A stretch of DNA of 8,792 nucleotides from Candidatus Bipolaricaulota bacterium (GTDB lineage: Bacteria; Bipolaricaulota; Bipolaricaulia; Bipolaricaulales; Bipolaricaulaceae). Shown here one piece after another: positions 1 through 5,996 of this stretch. The DNA is taken from positions 1 to 8,792 of the forward strand of contig JAGGWU010000174.1 of assembly GCA_021163465.1 (NCBI GenBank), given 5' to 3'. A model generated the notes under the pieces. That model made no database searches. It saw nothing but the letters and a program-made list of their open reading frames with translations, and was not told the DNA's origin. The first letter of the stretch is position 1, and every line of letters begins with the position of its first letter. The position numbers and the translations under genes are program-made.

Positions 1-23
1 ACCGATCACCCATCACGAGGGAT

Positions 24-97
24 GCGCCCGTAGCTCAACTGGAGAGAGCAGCGGCCTTCTAAGCCGCAGGTTGGGGGTTCGAGTCCTCCCGGGCGCG
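24..97 (+). tRNA. tRNA-Arg (anticodon UCU)
   Basis: A complete cloverleaf can be folded by eye. The 7-bp acceptor stem is GCGCCCG (24-30) with CGGGCGC (90-96), and G97 is the discriminator. The D stem is GCTC (33-36) with GAGC (46-49). The anticodon stem is GCGGC (51-55) with GCCGC (63-67), and its loop CTTCTAA holds anticodon TCT at 58-60. The T stem is GGGGG (73-77) with CCTCC (85-89), including one G-T pair, and its loop is TTCGAGT. It reads AGA and probably AGG arginine codons. The 3' CCA is not encoded and must be added after transcription. Six T residues follow immediately (98-103), so the GC-rich acceptor stem plus T run could end transcription. Bases 1-23 show no recognisable promoter. 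Confidence 0.96.
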
Positions 98-122
98 TTT
101 TTTCTTCCCAAAGGATTTGGGG

Positions 123-128
123 TATGCT
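123..128 (+). promoter_or_regulatory. Putative -10 box for a leaderless mRNA
   Basis: TATGCT lies 8 bases before the ATG at 137. If its last base is position -7, transcription would start near 135, leaving about 2 untranslated bases. No Shine-Dalgarno sequence is visible before the ATG. The -35 region at 17-base spacing (100-105, TTTTCT) is a poor match and lies in the T run after the tRNA. Taken alone this box is weak. It gains weight because three other unit-heading genes in the window have the same spacing. Read-through from the tRNA is the alternative. Confidence 0.4.
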
Positions 129-136
129 CCAACGCT

Positions 137-559
137 ATGCGCGAACTGGAAGAGGAACTCTGGGAAATCCTGGACGAAGCCGACGTCGACCTCCTCATCA
201 CCATGGGGGAGGATGGCTTCCCCTACATCCGCCCCATGACGTTGCTCGCTTATGAGGAGGATACGGGGGTACTTTGGTTCGCCACAAGCCGCATCTCCCG
301 TAAGGTCTCCCACATCCAGCGAAACCCCAAGGTCACCGCGTTCTTCCTCGCCTTTGAGCGGGACGCTTACGCCGCCTTCTTCGGCGAGGCCGAGTTGTTG
401 GATGATCCGAAGCTGAAGCACGAGTTTTGGGAAGACGATTGGGCTGAACATTGGGACGGACCCGAGGATCCCGATTATGTGCTTTTACGTATAAGGTCCA
501 AAAAGGCCCAGTTCTACCTCCTGGAAGAGGACGAGCTTTGGGAGACCGAATTCGACTAG
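137..559 (+). CDS. FMN-binding split-barrel protein, general stress protein 26-like (pyridoxamine 5'-phosphate oxidase fold)
   Basis: A 140-residue cytoplasmic protein. The order of features fits the small flavin split-barrel family: an N-terminal helix (residues 1-17), a first strand pair with a G-E-D-G turn followed by YIRPM (30-34), then LWFATS and an SRK motif (46-56), which in relatives lies near the flavin phosphate. After RNPKV, the Trp-rich stretch EFWEDDWAEHW and GPEDPDY (around 109-114) are typical of the general stress 26 subgroup. Such proteins bind FMN or F420 and reduce or oxidise small substrates; the substrate cannot be read from sequence. The start at 137 fits the family N terminus. 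The upstream in-frame codons run back through the tRNA and are not credible. The gene ends in a CTAG shared with the stop of nadK on the other strand. Confidence 0.85.
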   Translation: MRELEEELWEILDEADVDLLITMGEDGFPYIRPMTLLAYEEDTGVLWFATSRISRKVSHIQRNPKVTAFFLAFERDAYAAFFGEAELLDDPKLKHEFWEDDWAEHWDGPEDPDYVLLRIRSKKAQFYLLEEDELWETEFD

Positions 560-1362
560 CTCCTAAAACAGCTCCATACGCGCGAAAAGAAGCCCTCCTC
601 ATCGGGAAAACGTACGAGGAGGGTGTCGACGGGCGCCTTCCTCACGTACACCCCATTTCCCCCCTTGAGGACCCCCACCTTGTCGCCGTCCGCGAAAATA
701 TGGGCGGGATACTTGGCCTTTATCTCTATCTCCTCCCCGGCGGGAAGAAGGAGAGGGCGCAAACCCAATGTATGGGGGGAGAGAGGTACAAGGAGCATCG
801 CGGACAACGTCGGGTGAATGAGGGGGCCTCCCGCGGAGAGGGCATAGGCGGTGGATCCGGTGGGGGTGGCTACCACCAAACCATCCCCCGCGAAGGAGAG
901 GATCTCCTCGCCTCCACAACACACCGAAAGCTCGGTAAACCGATGGCCCCCAGGCCCCAGAAAGACCACGTCGTTCAAGGCACTCACTTCGCTTCCCCCC
1001 AAGCCCACCGCAAGCCGCATGCGGCGTTCGATCTCGTATTCTCCGGAGGCGAATCTCTCCAACGCCGGTATAAGGCTTTCGCCGCCGCCTATGCTCAAGA
1101 ACCCCAAAGCGCCTCCTACATTTACCCCAAAGACGGGTATCTCTCGGGGATAGATGGCGCCGGCTACCCGCAATAACGTCCCGTCTCCCCCGATGGCCAC
1201 AACCAGTCCTACCCCGTCCAACCCCACCTCCCGACGCGGGGTGATCCGGGCGGGGATCCCTCGGTTTGTGCACCATCGCCCGCCGTCAGCCGCAGCTGCG
1301 GCGGCCCCGCGTTTCCGGGGGTTGTAAACGAAAAGGATCGCCTCCCTACCCCTTTCCGACAT
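556..1362 (-). CDS. nadK: NAD kinase
   Basis: A 268-residue ATP- or polyphosphate-dependent NAD kinase, which makes NADP from NAD in the cytoplasm. Diagnostic motifs are all present: GGDGT at 58-62 with catalytic Asp60, an N-D pair at 130-131 (usually N-E), and the long nucleotide-binding loop at 160-180 containing TPTGSTAY and SAGGP. A DGD at 225-227 lies where relatives have a DG motif. The length is slightly short for the family (about 270-300). The N-terminal region has an unusual run of alanines (20-25). The start at 1362 is preceded by GGTGGA, a fair Shine-Dalgarno, and lies 17 bases inside the end of the upstream permease gene, so translation is probably coupled. It is the last gene of the transporter operon and ends in a CTAG shared with the converging gene. 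Confidence 0.93.
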   Translation of the reverse strand: MSERGREAILFVYNPRKRGAAAAAADGGRWCTNRGIPARITPRREVGLDGVGLVVAIGGDGTLLRVAGAIYPREIPVFGVNVGGALGFLSIGGGESLIPALERFASGEYEIERRMRLAVGLGGSEVSALNDVVFLGPGGHRFTELSVCCGGEEILSFAGDGLVVATPTGSTAYALSAGGPLIHPTLSAMLLVPLSPHTLGLRPLLLPAGEEIEIKAKYPAHIFADGDKVGVLKGGNGVYVRKAPVDTLLVRFPDEEGFFSRVWSCFRS

Positions 1363-2110
1363 ACTTCCACCGGCAAAGCCAACGCTCCAATATCTCGAGG
1401 AACGTGTAGAAAAGAAGCCCGAGGAAGGCCAAGCCCACCACCCCGGAAAGGGACAAATCGGTGCGCATGGCGTAGGTCTCGATGAAGACCCCGAGCCCGG
1501 AACCGGGACCCCCCAGGAGCCCCAGCTTCGTCTCGGCGATGTAGAGCATGGTGATCCCCAAGCCCACAGAAACACGGGCCGCGGTGAAGACCTCGGGCAA
1601 TACCGCCGGGAGGATCACGTGACGGTGGAGCTGTAAGGCATTGGCCCCCGCCGTGCGCACTGCAAGGATGTAGGAAGGGGAGATGTTCCGTGCCGCCCCA
1701 ATGGCCGCCACCAACACCTGGAAGAAAAGGGTGAGGCTTACGGTGACCACCTTCACCCCCTCCCCGACCCCGAAGGCCATGTAGAGGAAGAAAAGCAGGG
1801 CGATGGGGGGAATGGGGTAAAGCAAGTAGATGAGAGGGGAGAACCAACGGTGAAGCCGTTCGCTTGCCCCCACCAGAAGCCCCAACGGAAGCCCCGTGGC
1901 GAATGCCAAGATGAGCGAAAGGAAGAACCGGCGCGCCGAGGAGGCGAAGGCCGAGCCCCACTGGGGGAGATACTCGATGCCCGCGGCCGCCACGCTCCAG
2001 GGATAGGGGATAACGGGCCAGCCCTTGACCTGTTCCAACACGAAGGAGGCCAAGGCCCAGAGAAAAAAGATGGCAAAGGCGGCTACGAGATAATGGAGGG
2101 CTTGCCTCAT
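1346..2110 (-). CDS. ABC transporter permease, NitT/TauT (SsuC/TauC-like) family
   Basis: A 254-residue integral membrane protein, the channel subunit of an importer. About six hydrophobic segments are visible, near residues 5-25, 64-84, 94-115, 118-140, 174-194 and 222-243. The cytoplasmic EAA-type coupling loop that docks on the ATPase is at about 150-172 (AVRTAGANAL, then ILPAVLPE). The length matches the family. The start at 2110 is chosen because it overlaps the ATPase stop as ATGA and has a strong GGAGGAG a few bases upstream. An upstream extension would only run into the ATPase gene in another frame. Family members move nitrate, sulfonates, taurine, pyrimidines or thiamine precursors, and the permease alone does not tell which. 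Confidence 0.9.
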   Translation of the reverse strand: MRQALHYLVAAFAIFFLWALASFVLEQVKGWPVIPYPWSVAAAGIEYLPQWGSAFASSARRFFLSLILAFATGLPLGLLVGASERLHRWFSPLIYLLYPIPPIALLFFLYMAFGVGEGVKVVTVSLTLFFQVLVAAIGAARNISPSYILAVRTAGANALQLHRHVILPAVLPEVFTAARVSVGLGITMLYIAETKLGLLGGPGSGLGVFIETYAMRTDLSLSGVVGLAFLGLLFYTFLEILERWLCRWKYVGKG

Positions 2111-2847
2111 TTCTCCTCCAGCGATTTGAGGATCTCCCGAGCTCTTGCCACCACGCGATAGAACTCCTCCGATCGGCGGTATTCCGCCTCCCCCATCCCG
2201 GGGTTTTCGATCACCTCCACCACTCGGGCGGGCCTGGGGGAAAGGATGATGATGCGTTGCCCCAAAAACACGGCCTCCTCGATGTCGTGGGTGACGAGCA
2301 GCCCCGTGAAGCGGTACATGTGCCAAAGCCTGAGGATGATCTCCTGGATGCGCTCCCGGGTGAGGGTGTCCAGGTTCGCCATGGGCTCGTCCATGAGGAA
2401 GACCTCGGGGCGCAGGGCCAGGGCCCGGGCGATCCCGACCCGCCGCCGCATCCCCTCCGAAAGCTCGGCGGGATATCGGTTTTCGAACCCGCCGAGGCCC
2501 AAACTCCTCAGGATCTCCTGTATCCCCTCCCGGGGGCGCCGCTGGAGGCGTAACGCCAATTCGGCATTTTGGCGTACCGTCTTCCAGGGAAGGAGCCCCG
2601 CGTCCTGGGTGATGAACGCCACATCCCGCCTCACCCCTCGTACCTCCTCCCCCCGGATGATGATCCTCCCGGAAGCGGGCCTTATGATCCCGTCGATGGC
2701 CAAAAGGATTGAGGTCTTGCCACAGCCTGAAGGCCCGATTAAGGCCACGGACTCCCCGTCTTCCACCCTGAAGCTCACCTCCTCCACCGCCAGCGTGTGC
2801 CGTCGACCCCGGCCGTATTCGATCCTCAAGGCCTCTACGGAGATCAT
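2107..2847 (-). CDS. ABC transporter ATP-binding protein, NitT/TauT (SsuB/TauB-like) family
   Basis: A 246-residue ATPase that drives the importer from the cytoplasmic face of the membrane. In order: Walker A GPSGCGKT (38-45), Q-loop Gln81, signature LSEGM (129-133), Walker B VFLMDE (149-154) with catalytic Glu154, the D-loop ending NLD (158-160), and the H-loop His187 in LLVTHD. The fragment LLPWKTV after the Q-loop is typical of this family. The signature has Glu where LSGGQ or LSGGM has the first of its two glycines, which is unusual. The start at 2847 overlaps the binding-protein stop as ATGA and is preceded by GAGGAG with 8-base spacing. The stop overlaps the permease start in the same way. 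Confidence 0.95.
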   Translation of the reverse strand: MISVEALRIEYGRGRRHTLAVEEVSFRVEDGESVALIGPSGCGKTSILLAIDGIIRPASGRIIIRGEEVRGVRRDVAFITQDAGLLPWKTVRQNAELALRLQRRPREGIQEILRSLGLGGFENRYPAELSEGMRRRVGIARALALRPEVFLMDEPMANLDTLTRERIQEIILRLWHMYRFTGLLVTHDIEEAVFLGQRIIILSPRPARVVEVIENPGMGEAEYRRSEEFYRVVARAREILKSLEEK

Positions 2848-3857
2848 TTTAGGTACTCCTCGGTTACGACCTCCTCATATGGATGTTCGAACCGCACGTA
2901 CCCCTTTTCAATGGCCCACCGCTGGATGGCGTCATAGATCCCCTTTGGTAAAACGGTGGGGGCTTGAAAGTGAGGCACGGGAATCGCTTCTATCGCCGCC
3001 AGCACGCTGGGATGGACGAGGACCTCCTCGGGGTTCAGCCCACGGCAAAAAAGGCGGATGACCTCCGGGGCCCCCAGGGAGAGGAGCCCTTCCTTGGTCT
3101 CTTCGTTCATCCTTTCCGCTGCCGCCCCGAAAGCGGAGACGAATCTCCTCACAGCTTCGGGATGTTCTTCGGCGTACCTCCGCTGGAAGACGATCAGGTG
3201 AGGAAGCGGGGGGATACCGGAGAAGTCCCCAAGCGCGGTGAGCCCCAGGCCCTCGGCCTCGGCGAACGTCAGGGAGTAGCTCGCGTAAGGTTCGGGAAGC
3301 ACGGCCGCCGCCACCCCCCCGTAGATCACCATGGAGGCTGCGAGGAACAGGTTGTCCTGCCCGAAGTAGAAACGTGGATCCGGCGTAAGGCCGTGGGACT
3401 CGAGGACCACATCGGTGGCGTATTCGATGTCGGACTGGAGGGGAAGGGCGATCCGAAAGAAGCTCCTTGTGCCCAGCGCCGCCGCCAGGTCTTCGATGGA
3501 AGAGATCCCGGAGTATTCCTGTTGCACCAGGACGGTGAACTGCTTCGCGGGGTCCTCCGGGACGTAAGCCGTGGCCACCACCAGGGGCTCCCCCCGCGCG
3601 GCGAGCAACACCACCGAGGTCACGTCCGCTATCACCGCGTCCACCTGGCCGGCCTGGAAGGCGAATAGCCGGTCCCGCTGGGAGGCAAGGGGGATCAACT
3701 CCACCTCCAAGCCCTCATGGTCGAAAAATCCCCACTCCACCCCGAACAACACCGGGGCCGAACCGAGAACGGGGCTCAGGGAGACGCGAAGGGGCTGAGG
3801 GAGCACGCCGGCCACAGCGAGTAGCAAAAAAACTAGAACCAAAGATAACTTTCGCAT
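2844..3857 (-). CDS. ABC transporter substrate-binding protein, NMT1/SsuA-like family
   Basis: A 337-residue exported binding protein that delivers the ligand to the permease. It begins with a signal peptide: Met-Arg-Lys, then a hydrophobic core to about residue 18. No lipobox cysteine is seen, so it is probably soluble or held by the uncleaved signal. The mature part starts like other NMT1/THI5-like or SsuA proteins (LRVSLSP, SAPVLFGVEWGFF, a GLEVELI segment, then a Q-A-G-QVDAVIAD block around 68-78). Relatives bind sulfonates, nitrate, aromatic acids or hydroxymethylpyrimidine, and the ligand here is unknown. The start at 3857 is chosen from the signal peptide and from a perfect -10 box just upstream. 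It is the first gene of a four-gene operon. Confidence 0.88.
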   Translation of the reverse strand: MRKLSLVLVFLLLAVAGVLPQPLRVSLSPVLGSAPVLFGVEWGFFDHEGLEVELIPLASQRDRLFAFQAGQVDAVIADVTSVVLLAARGEPLVVATAYVPEDPAKQFTVLVQQEYSGISSIEDLAAALGTRSFFRIALPLQSDIEYATDVVLESHGLTPDPRFYFGQDNLFLAASMVIYGGVAAAVLPEPYASYSLTFAEAEGLGLTALGDFSGIPPLPHLIVFQRRYAEEHPEAVRRFVSAFGAAAERMNEETKEGLLSLGAPEVIRLFCRGLNPEEVLVHPSVLAAIEAIPVPHFQAPTVLPKGIYDAIQRWAIEKGYVRFEHPYEEVVTEEYLK

Positions 3858-4009
3858 GGCCCGTCCATTATAGGTCCCGGTCTGCGGCGACGCAATGTAA
3901 TCCGCATCGCTTGGCAAAGGGCAACGTCGTGGCGCGTGGTGGCTGTTCCTTCTCGTATGGTGGCTCGTCTGGCTGGGAGCCTTCGTCGGCTGGTGGTGCT
4001 GCCCGTAGG
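3858..4009. other. Divergent intergenic region, the only sizeable gap in the window
   Basis: This 152-base stretch separates the transporter operon from the broken secreted-protein gene. Its left part holds the operon promoter. On the plus strand a TGTAAT (3896-3901) resembles a -10 box but has no matching -35. The right part is rich in TGG and encodes, without any start codon, a very hydrophobic Trp-rich frame (3901-4008). I see no riboswitch, small-RNA gene or operator that I can support. Confidence 0.5.
3867..3895 (-). promoter_or_regulatory. Sigma-70-type promoter of the transporter-nadK operon, leaderless
   Basis: On the minus strand, TTGCGT (3895-3890), a 17-base spacer and a consensus TATAAT (3872-3867) stand 9 bases before the ATG at 3857. 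The predicted start of transcription is near 3860, so the mRNA would have only about 3 bases before the start codon. No Shine-Dalgarno of useful spacing fits in that leader. The absence of a leader also argues against a riboswitch such as the TPP element found before some thiamine-precursor transporters. Confidence 0.72.
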
Positions 4010-4556
4010 GTGAAGCACCTAGGGGTATTGGCGGCGCTGCTCCTCTGTAGCGCCGTTTGGGCCCAGGGGTTCGGCGGTGCTGCGGAGGAGCAGTGGTATG
4101 ATGCGCTCCGAGAAACCGGGCTTCCTCGGGAGGTAGCGGCAATACTCCCGGTAGAGGTCCCTCCGGAGGGTCCGGGCTTTCCCACAAAGGTTCTTATTCG
4201 TTTACATAGACGAGCGGGCCCTGGAGTCCCGGACCCGCTGGCGGGAGGTTCTCGCTGATTACGTGGACAAGAACGCTGTTTTGGTGTGGGCTTACAGCCA
4301 GATGCCCTTCGTCCCCCAGGTGCGATTCGATCCGTTGAGCCTTTGGTTTTCCCAGACCGAATGGGAGTTCCACCCCTCGGCCGAGGACTTTGTCCCGGTA
4401 GACGGGGATTTCCTTGCCGGGGAGGTTTGCTCGGGGAAGCCGGTGGCCGCCGTCGTGCTTCTTGGAGAGGGTTTTAACCCCGCGGAATCCCTCGTGGTCC
4501 ACTACGGGGACCTCGCCGAGGCGATCATCCCTCTGGGGAGCCAGGGGGACCGGTGA
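4010..4556 (+). pseudogene. Secreted protein of unknown function, broken by a frameshift near 4184
   Basis: Two frames join into one plausible protein. The first, from GTG at 4010, gives a signal peptide with hydrophobic core GVLAALLLCSAV, a VWA-Q signal peptidase I site and then about 45 mature residues ending PPEGPGFP near 4183. Skipping one base (A4184) continues as QRFLFVYIDERALESR and on to the stop at 4554-4556. The second half is protein-like (WAYSQMPFVPQVRFDPLSLW, later VVLLGEGF and LVVHYGDLAEAIIPL) with no start of its own except an internal GTG at 4263. The joined product would be about 181 residues. I do not recognise the family. The GTG has no good Shine-Dalgarno or promoter. A 7-bp inverted repeat (4032-4038 with 4049-4055) lies in the signal-peptide codons. 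The break may be a real mutation, a sequencing error or a +1 slip at CCC-A. The end overlaps the converging deacetylase gene by 32 bases. Confidence 0.6.
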
Positions 4557-5385
4557 GGGCCCCTCCATCCTTCAGGCCCACGACCAGGGCCTCCGTCGCC
4601 GGGCCGATGATCTCAGGTACATAGCCCCCTTCCAGCACGCAGAAGGTGGGGAGCGCGAGTTTCCCTAACATAACCCCGATTTCGTAGAAGCTCTGGACCT
4701 CAAGTCCCAGGGAGGCCAGGGGATCGTCCCGGTAGGTGTCGAAGCCCGCGGAGATGGCGAGCTGTTGGTAATCACGTCCCGCCTCCTCCACGGCCTTCTC
4801 CAATGTCTCCAGGTACACCTTCTCCCCGCACCGTGGAGGAAGGGGGTAGTTAAGGCAATTCCGCTCCGAACGGTATCCGGTGCCGGGGTAGTTGTACATC
4901 CGGTGGAGGGAAACGTAAGTCACCTGGTCATCCCCCAGGAAAATAGCTTGGGTGCCGTTCCCGTGGTGGCCGTCGATATCCACGATGAGGGTCCTAAGGC
5001 CCGATAGCCTCACCGCGATGGCAATGTTGTTGAAATAACAGAAGCCGCCCAGGAAGGAGGGACCGGCATGGTGGCCGGGCGGGCGCATCAGGGAAAAACC
5101 CCGACGCCTCTGCGCTAGAATCGCCCCTCCAGCAGAAAGCCTGGCGTAGAACTCTATCCCCTCGTATGGCGGGCAATCGGGATCGTAGAAGTCACCGGTC
5201 TCTACGCGGCGTACGAGCTCTTCGGTGTGGACCGAAAGGATCTCTTCCCGGCTCGCGGGCTCAGGCTTGAGGAACTCGTAACCCAGCCGAGCGAGGTACT
5301 CCTGGGCGATCCGGACCCTGACCGGGGACTCCGGGTGGGCTATCCGTTGGTATCTAAGGCACTCCGGGCTATAAATGATCTCCAT
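4525..5385 (-). CDS. Histone-deacetylase-family zinc amidohydrolase (AcuC / acetylpolyamine deacetylase-like)
   Basis: A 286-residue zinc-dependent deacetylase fold, predicted to remove acetyl groups from acetyl-lysine or acetylated polyamines. Signature blocks, numbered from the start at 5385: RPPGHHA with the His105-His106 catalytic pair, GFCYFNN, then VDIDGHHGNGT with likely zinc ligands Asp138 and His140, SAGFD with the third zinc ligand Asp216, and LEGGY with the oxyanion-stabilising Tyr255. All key residues are present, so it is probably active. It is shorter than typical relatives (roughly 310-370). Two in-frame ATGs exist, 5391 and 5385. I chose 5385 because the predicted transcription start (about 5387) lies downstream of 5391; the longer form adds only Met-Ala. 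It has its own promoter inside the divergent maf gene. The substrate is unknown. Confidence 0.92.
   Translation of the reverse strand: MEIIYSPECLRYQRIAHPESPVRVRIAQEYLARLGYEFLKPEPASREEILSVHTEELVRRVETGDFYDPDCPPYEGIEFYARLSAGGAILAQRRRGFSLMRPPGHHAGPSFLGGFCYFNNIAIAVRLSGLRTLIVDIDGHHGNGTQAIFLGDDQVTYVSLHRMYNYPGTGYRSERNCLNYPLPPRCGEKVYLETLEKAVEEAGRDYQQLAISAGFDTYRDDPLASLGLEVQSFYEIGVMLGKLALPTFCVLEGGYVPEIIGPATEALVVGLKDGGALTGPPGSPEG
5347..5375 (+). promoter_or_regulatory. Promoter of maf-topA, leaderless, inside the deacetylase gene
   Basis: TTGGTA (5347-5352), a 17-base spacer and TATAAA (5370-5375) precede the ATG at 5384 by 8 bases, so the transcript should begin near 5382. The whole promoter lies in the first codons of the deacetylase gene on the opposite strand. 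The -10 box covers the first base of the alternative ATG at 5375, so that ATG could not be transcribed from here. Confidence 0.65.
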
Positions 5386-5393
5386 GGCCATGG
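5382..5393. repeat. Perfect 12-bp palindrome CCATGGCCATGG carrying start codons on both strands
   Basis: The palindrome reads the same on both strands and gives two ATGs each way: plus 5384 and 5390, minus 5385 and 5391. The innermost pair, 5384 (maf) and 5385 (deacetylase), share the tetramer CATG at 5383-5386. It sits exactly between the two opposed -10 boxes. It may be a coincidence of two ATG contexts or a binding site for a dimeric regulator. Confidence 0.7.
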
Positions 5394-5977
5394 ATTATCG
5401 TCCAGCGGGGGTCGAGTGCCAAAGGATAGTGCTCGCCTCCTCTTCCCCCAGGAGGGCGGAGCTTCTGCGGTTGCTCGTCCCCAGGTTCGAGACGCGGTCT
5501 CCGGAGGTGGATGAGGGGAAGATCACGCGGCCGGTGGACCTCCTGCGAGTGGCTATGGCGAAAGCCCAAGCGGTGAGGAGAGGTCCTGAAGAGATCTTGA
5601 TCGCCGCCGATACCGGGGTCTTTCATCGCGGCCTCCACCTGGGGAAACCAAGGGGCTTGGATGAAGCGCGGCACATGCTTTCGCGGCTTTCCGGGGGATG
5701 GCATCACGTGTATACCGGCCTCGTGGTCCTCCGGGATCGGGTGGTCCGGAGGCAGTTGGTTTGCACCAAGGTGCGTTTCCGCGACCTCAGCAGGGAAGAC
5801 ATCGACTGGTACCTCTCCCGGGAGGAGGTGTGCGACAAGGCCGGGGCCTATGCGATACAGGGGGCTGCCGCCGCCTTCGTGGCCGAGATCCGGGGCGACT
5901 TCACCAACGTCGTGGGCCTTCCCCTCCCGGTCCTCTATCGGATCTTGCGGGAGCTGGGGTGGTGCCCGTGGTTGTAA
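5384..5977 (+). CDS. maf: Maf family nucleoside triphosphate pyrophosphatase
   Basis: A 197-residue cytoplasmic house-cleaning enzyme that hydrolyses non-canonical or excess nucleoside triphosphates to the monophosphate and pyrophosphate. Maf was first described as a septum-formation inhibitor. Motifs in order: ASSSPRR (18-24) binding the triphosphate, AADT with catalytic Asp76, GKP with Lys88, SGGWHHVYTG (about 103-112), YAIQG (156-160), and FTNVVGLPLP near the C terminus. Residues after ADT (GVFHRG) differ from the usual VV pattern. The start at 5384 follows from the leaderless promoter; ATGs at 5375 and 5390 are in frame and are alternatives. The UTP/dTTP versus m7GTP subgroup cannot be told by eye. 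topA follows after 19 bases on the same strand, probably in one transcript. Confidence 0.92.
   Translation: MAMDYRPAGVECQRIVLASSSPRRAELLRLLVPRFETRSPEVDEGKITRPVDLLRVAMAKAQAVRRGPEEILIAADTGVFHRGLHLGKPRGLDEARHMLSRLSGGWHHVYTGLVVLRDRVVRRQLVCTKVRFRDLSREDIDWYLSREEVCDKAGAYAIQGAAAAFVAEIRGDFTNVVGLPLPVLYRILRELGWCPWL
5394..5422 (-). promoter_or_regulatory. Promoter of the deacetylase gene, leaderless, inside maf
   Basis: On the minus strand, TTGGCA (5422-5417, five of six consensus bases), a 17-base spacer and GATAAT (5399-5394, five of six) precede the ATG at 5385 by 8 bases. Transcription should start near 5387. The promoter lies within the first codons of maf and faces the maf promoter, with predicted start sites about 5 bases apart. 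Confidence 0.67.
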
Positions 5978-5996
5978 AGGGGAAAGGAAGCGGTTA

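Noticed and set aside
451..1176. A 241-codon plus-strand open frame across nadK
   Set aside because: It is antisense to a clear NAD kinase, has low-complexity charged and Pro/Gly composition, and shows no family motif. Long antisense frames are expected at this GC content.
3858..3960. TPP or other riboswitch upstream of the transporter operon
   Set aside because: The consensus -10 box lies 9 bases before the ATG, leaving no leader RNA, and I could not find conserved TPP-element stems.
4032..4055. Inverted repeat CGGCGCT / AGCGCCG as a terminator or attenuator
   Set aside because: The stem is only 7 bp with a 10-base loop, the following T run is very short, and it lies inside the signal-peptide codons. 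It is probably chance in GC-rich DNA.
4194..4568. A 124-codon minus-strand open frame opposite the broken secreted-protein gene
   Set aside because: The plus strand explains the region better, with a signal peptide, a cleavage site and hydrophobic strand-like blocks. The minus frame has no start context or recognisable motif.
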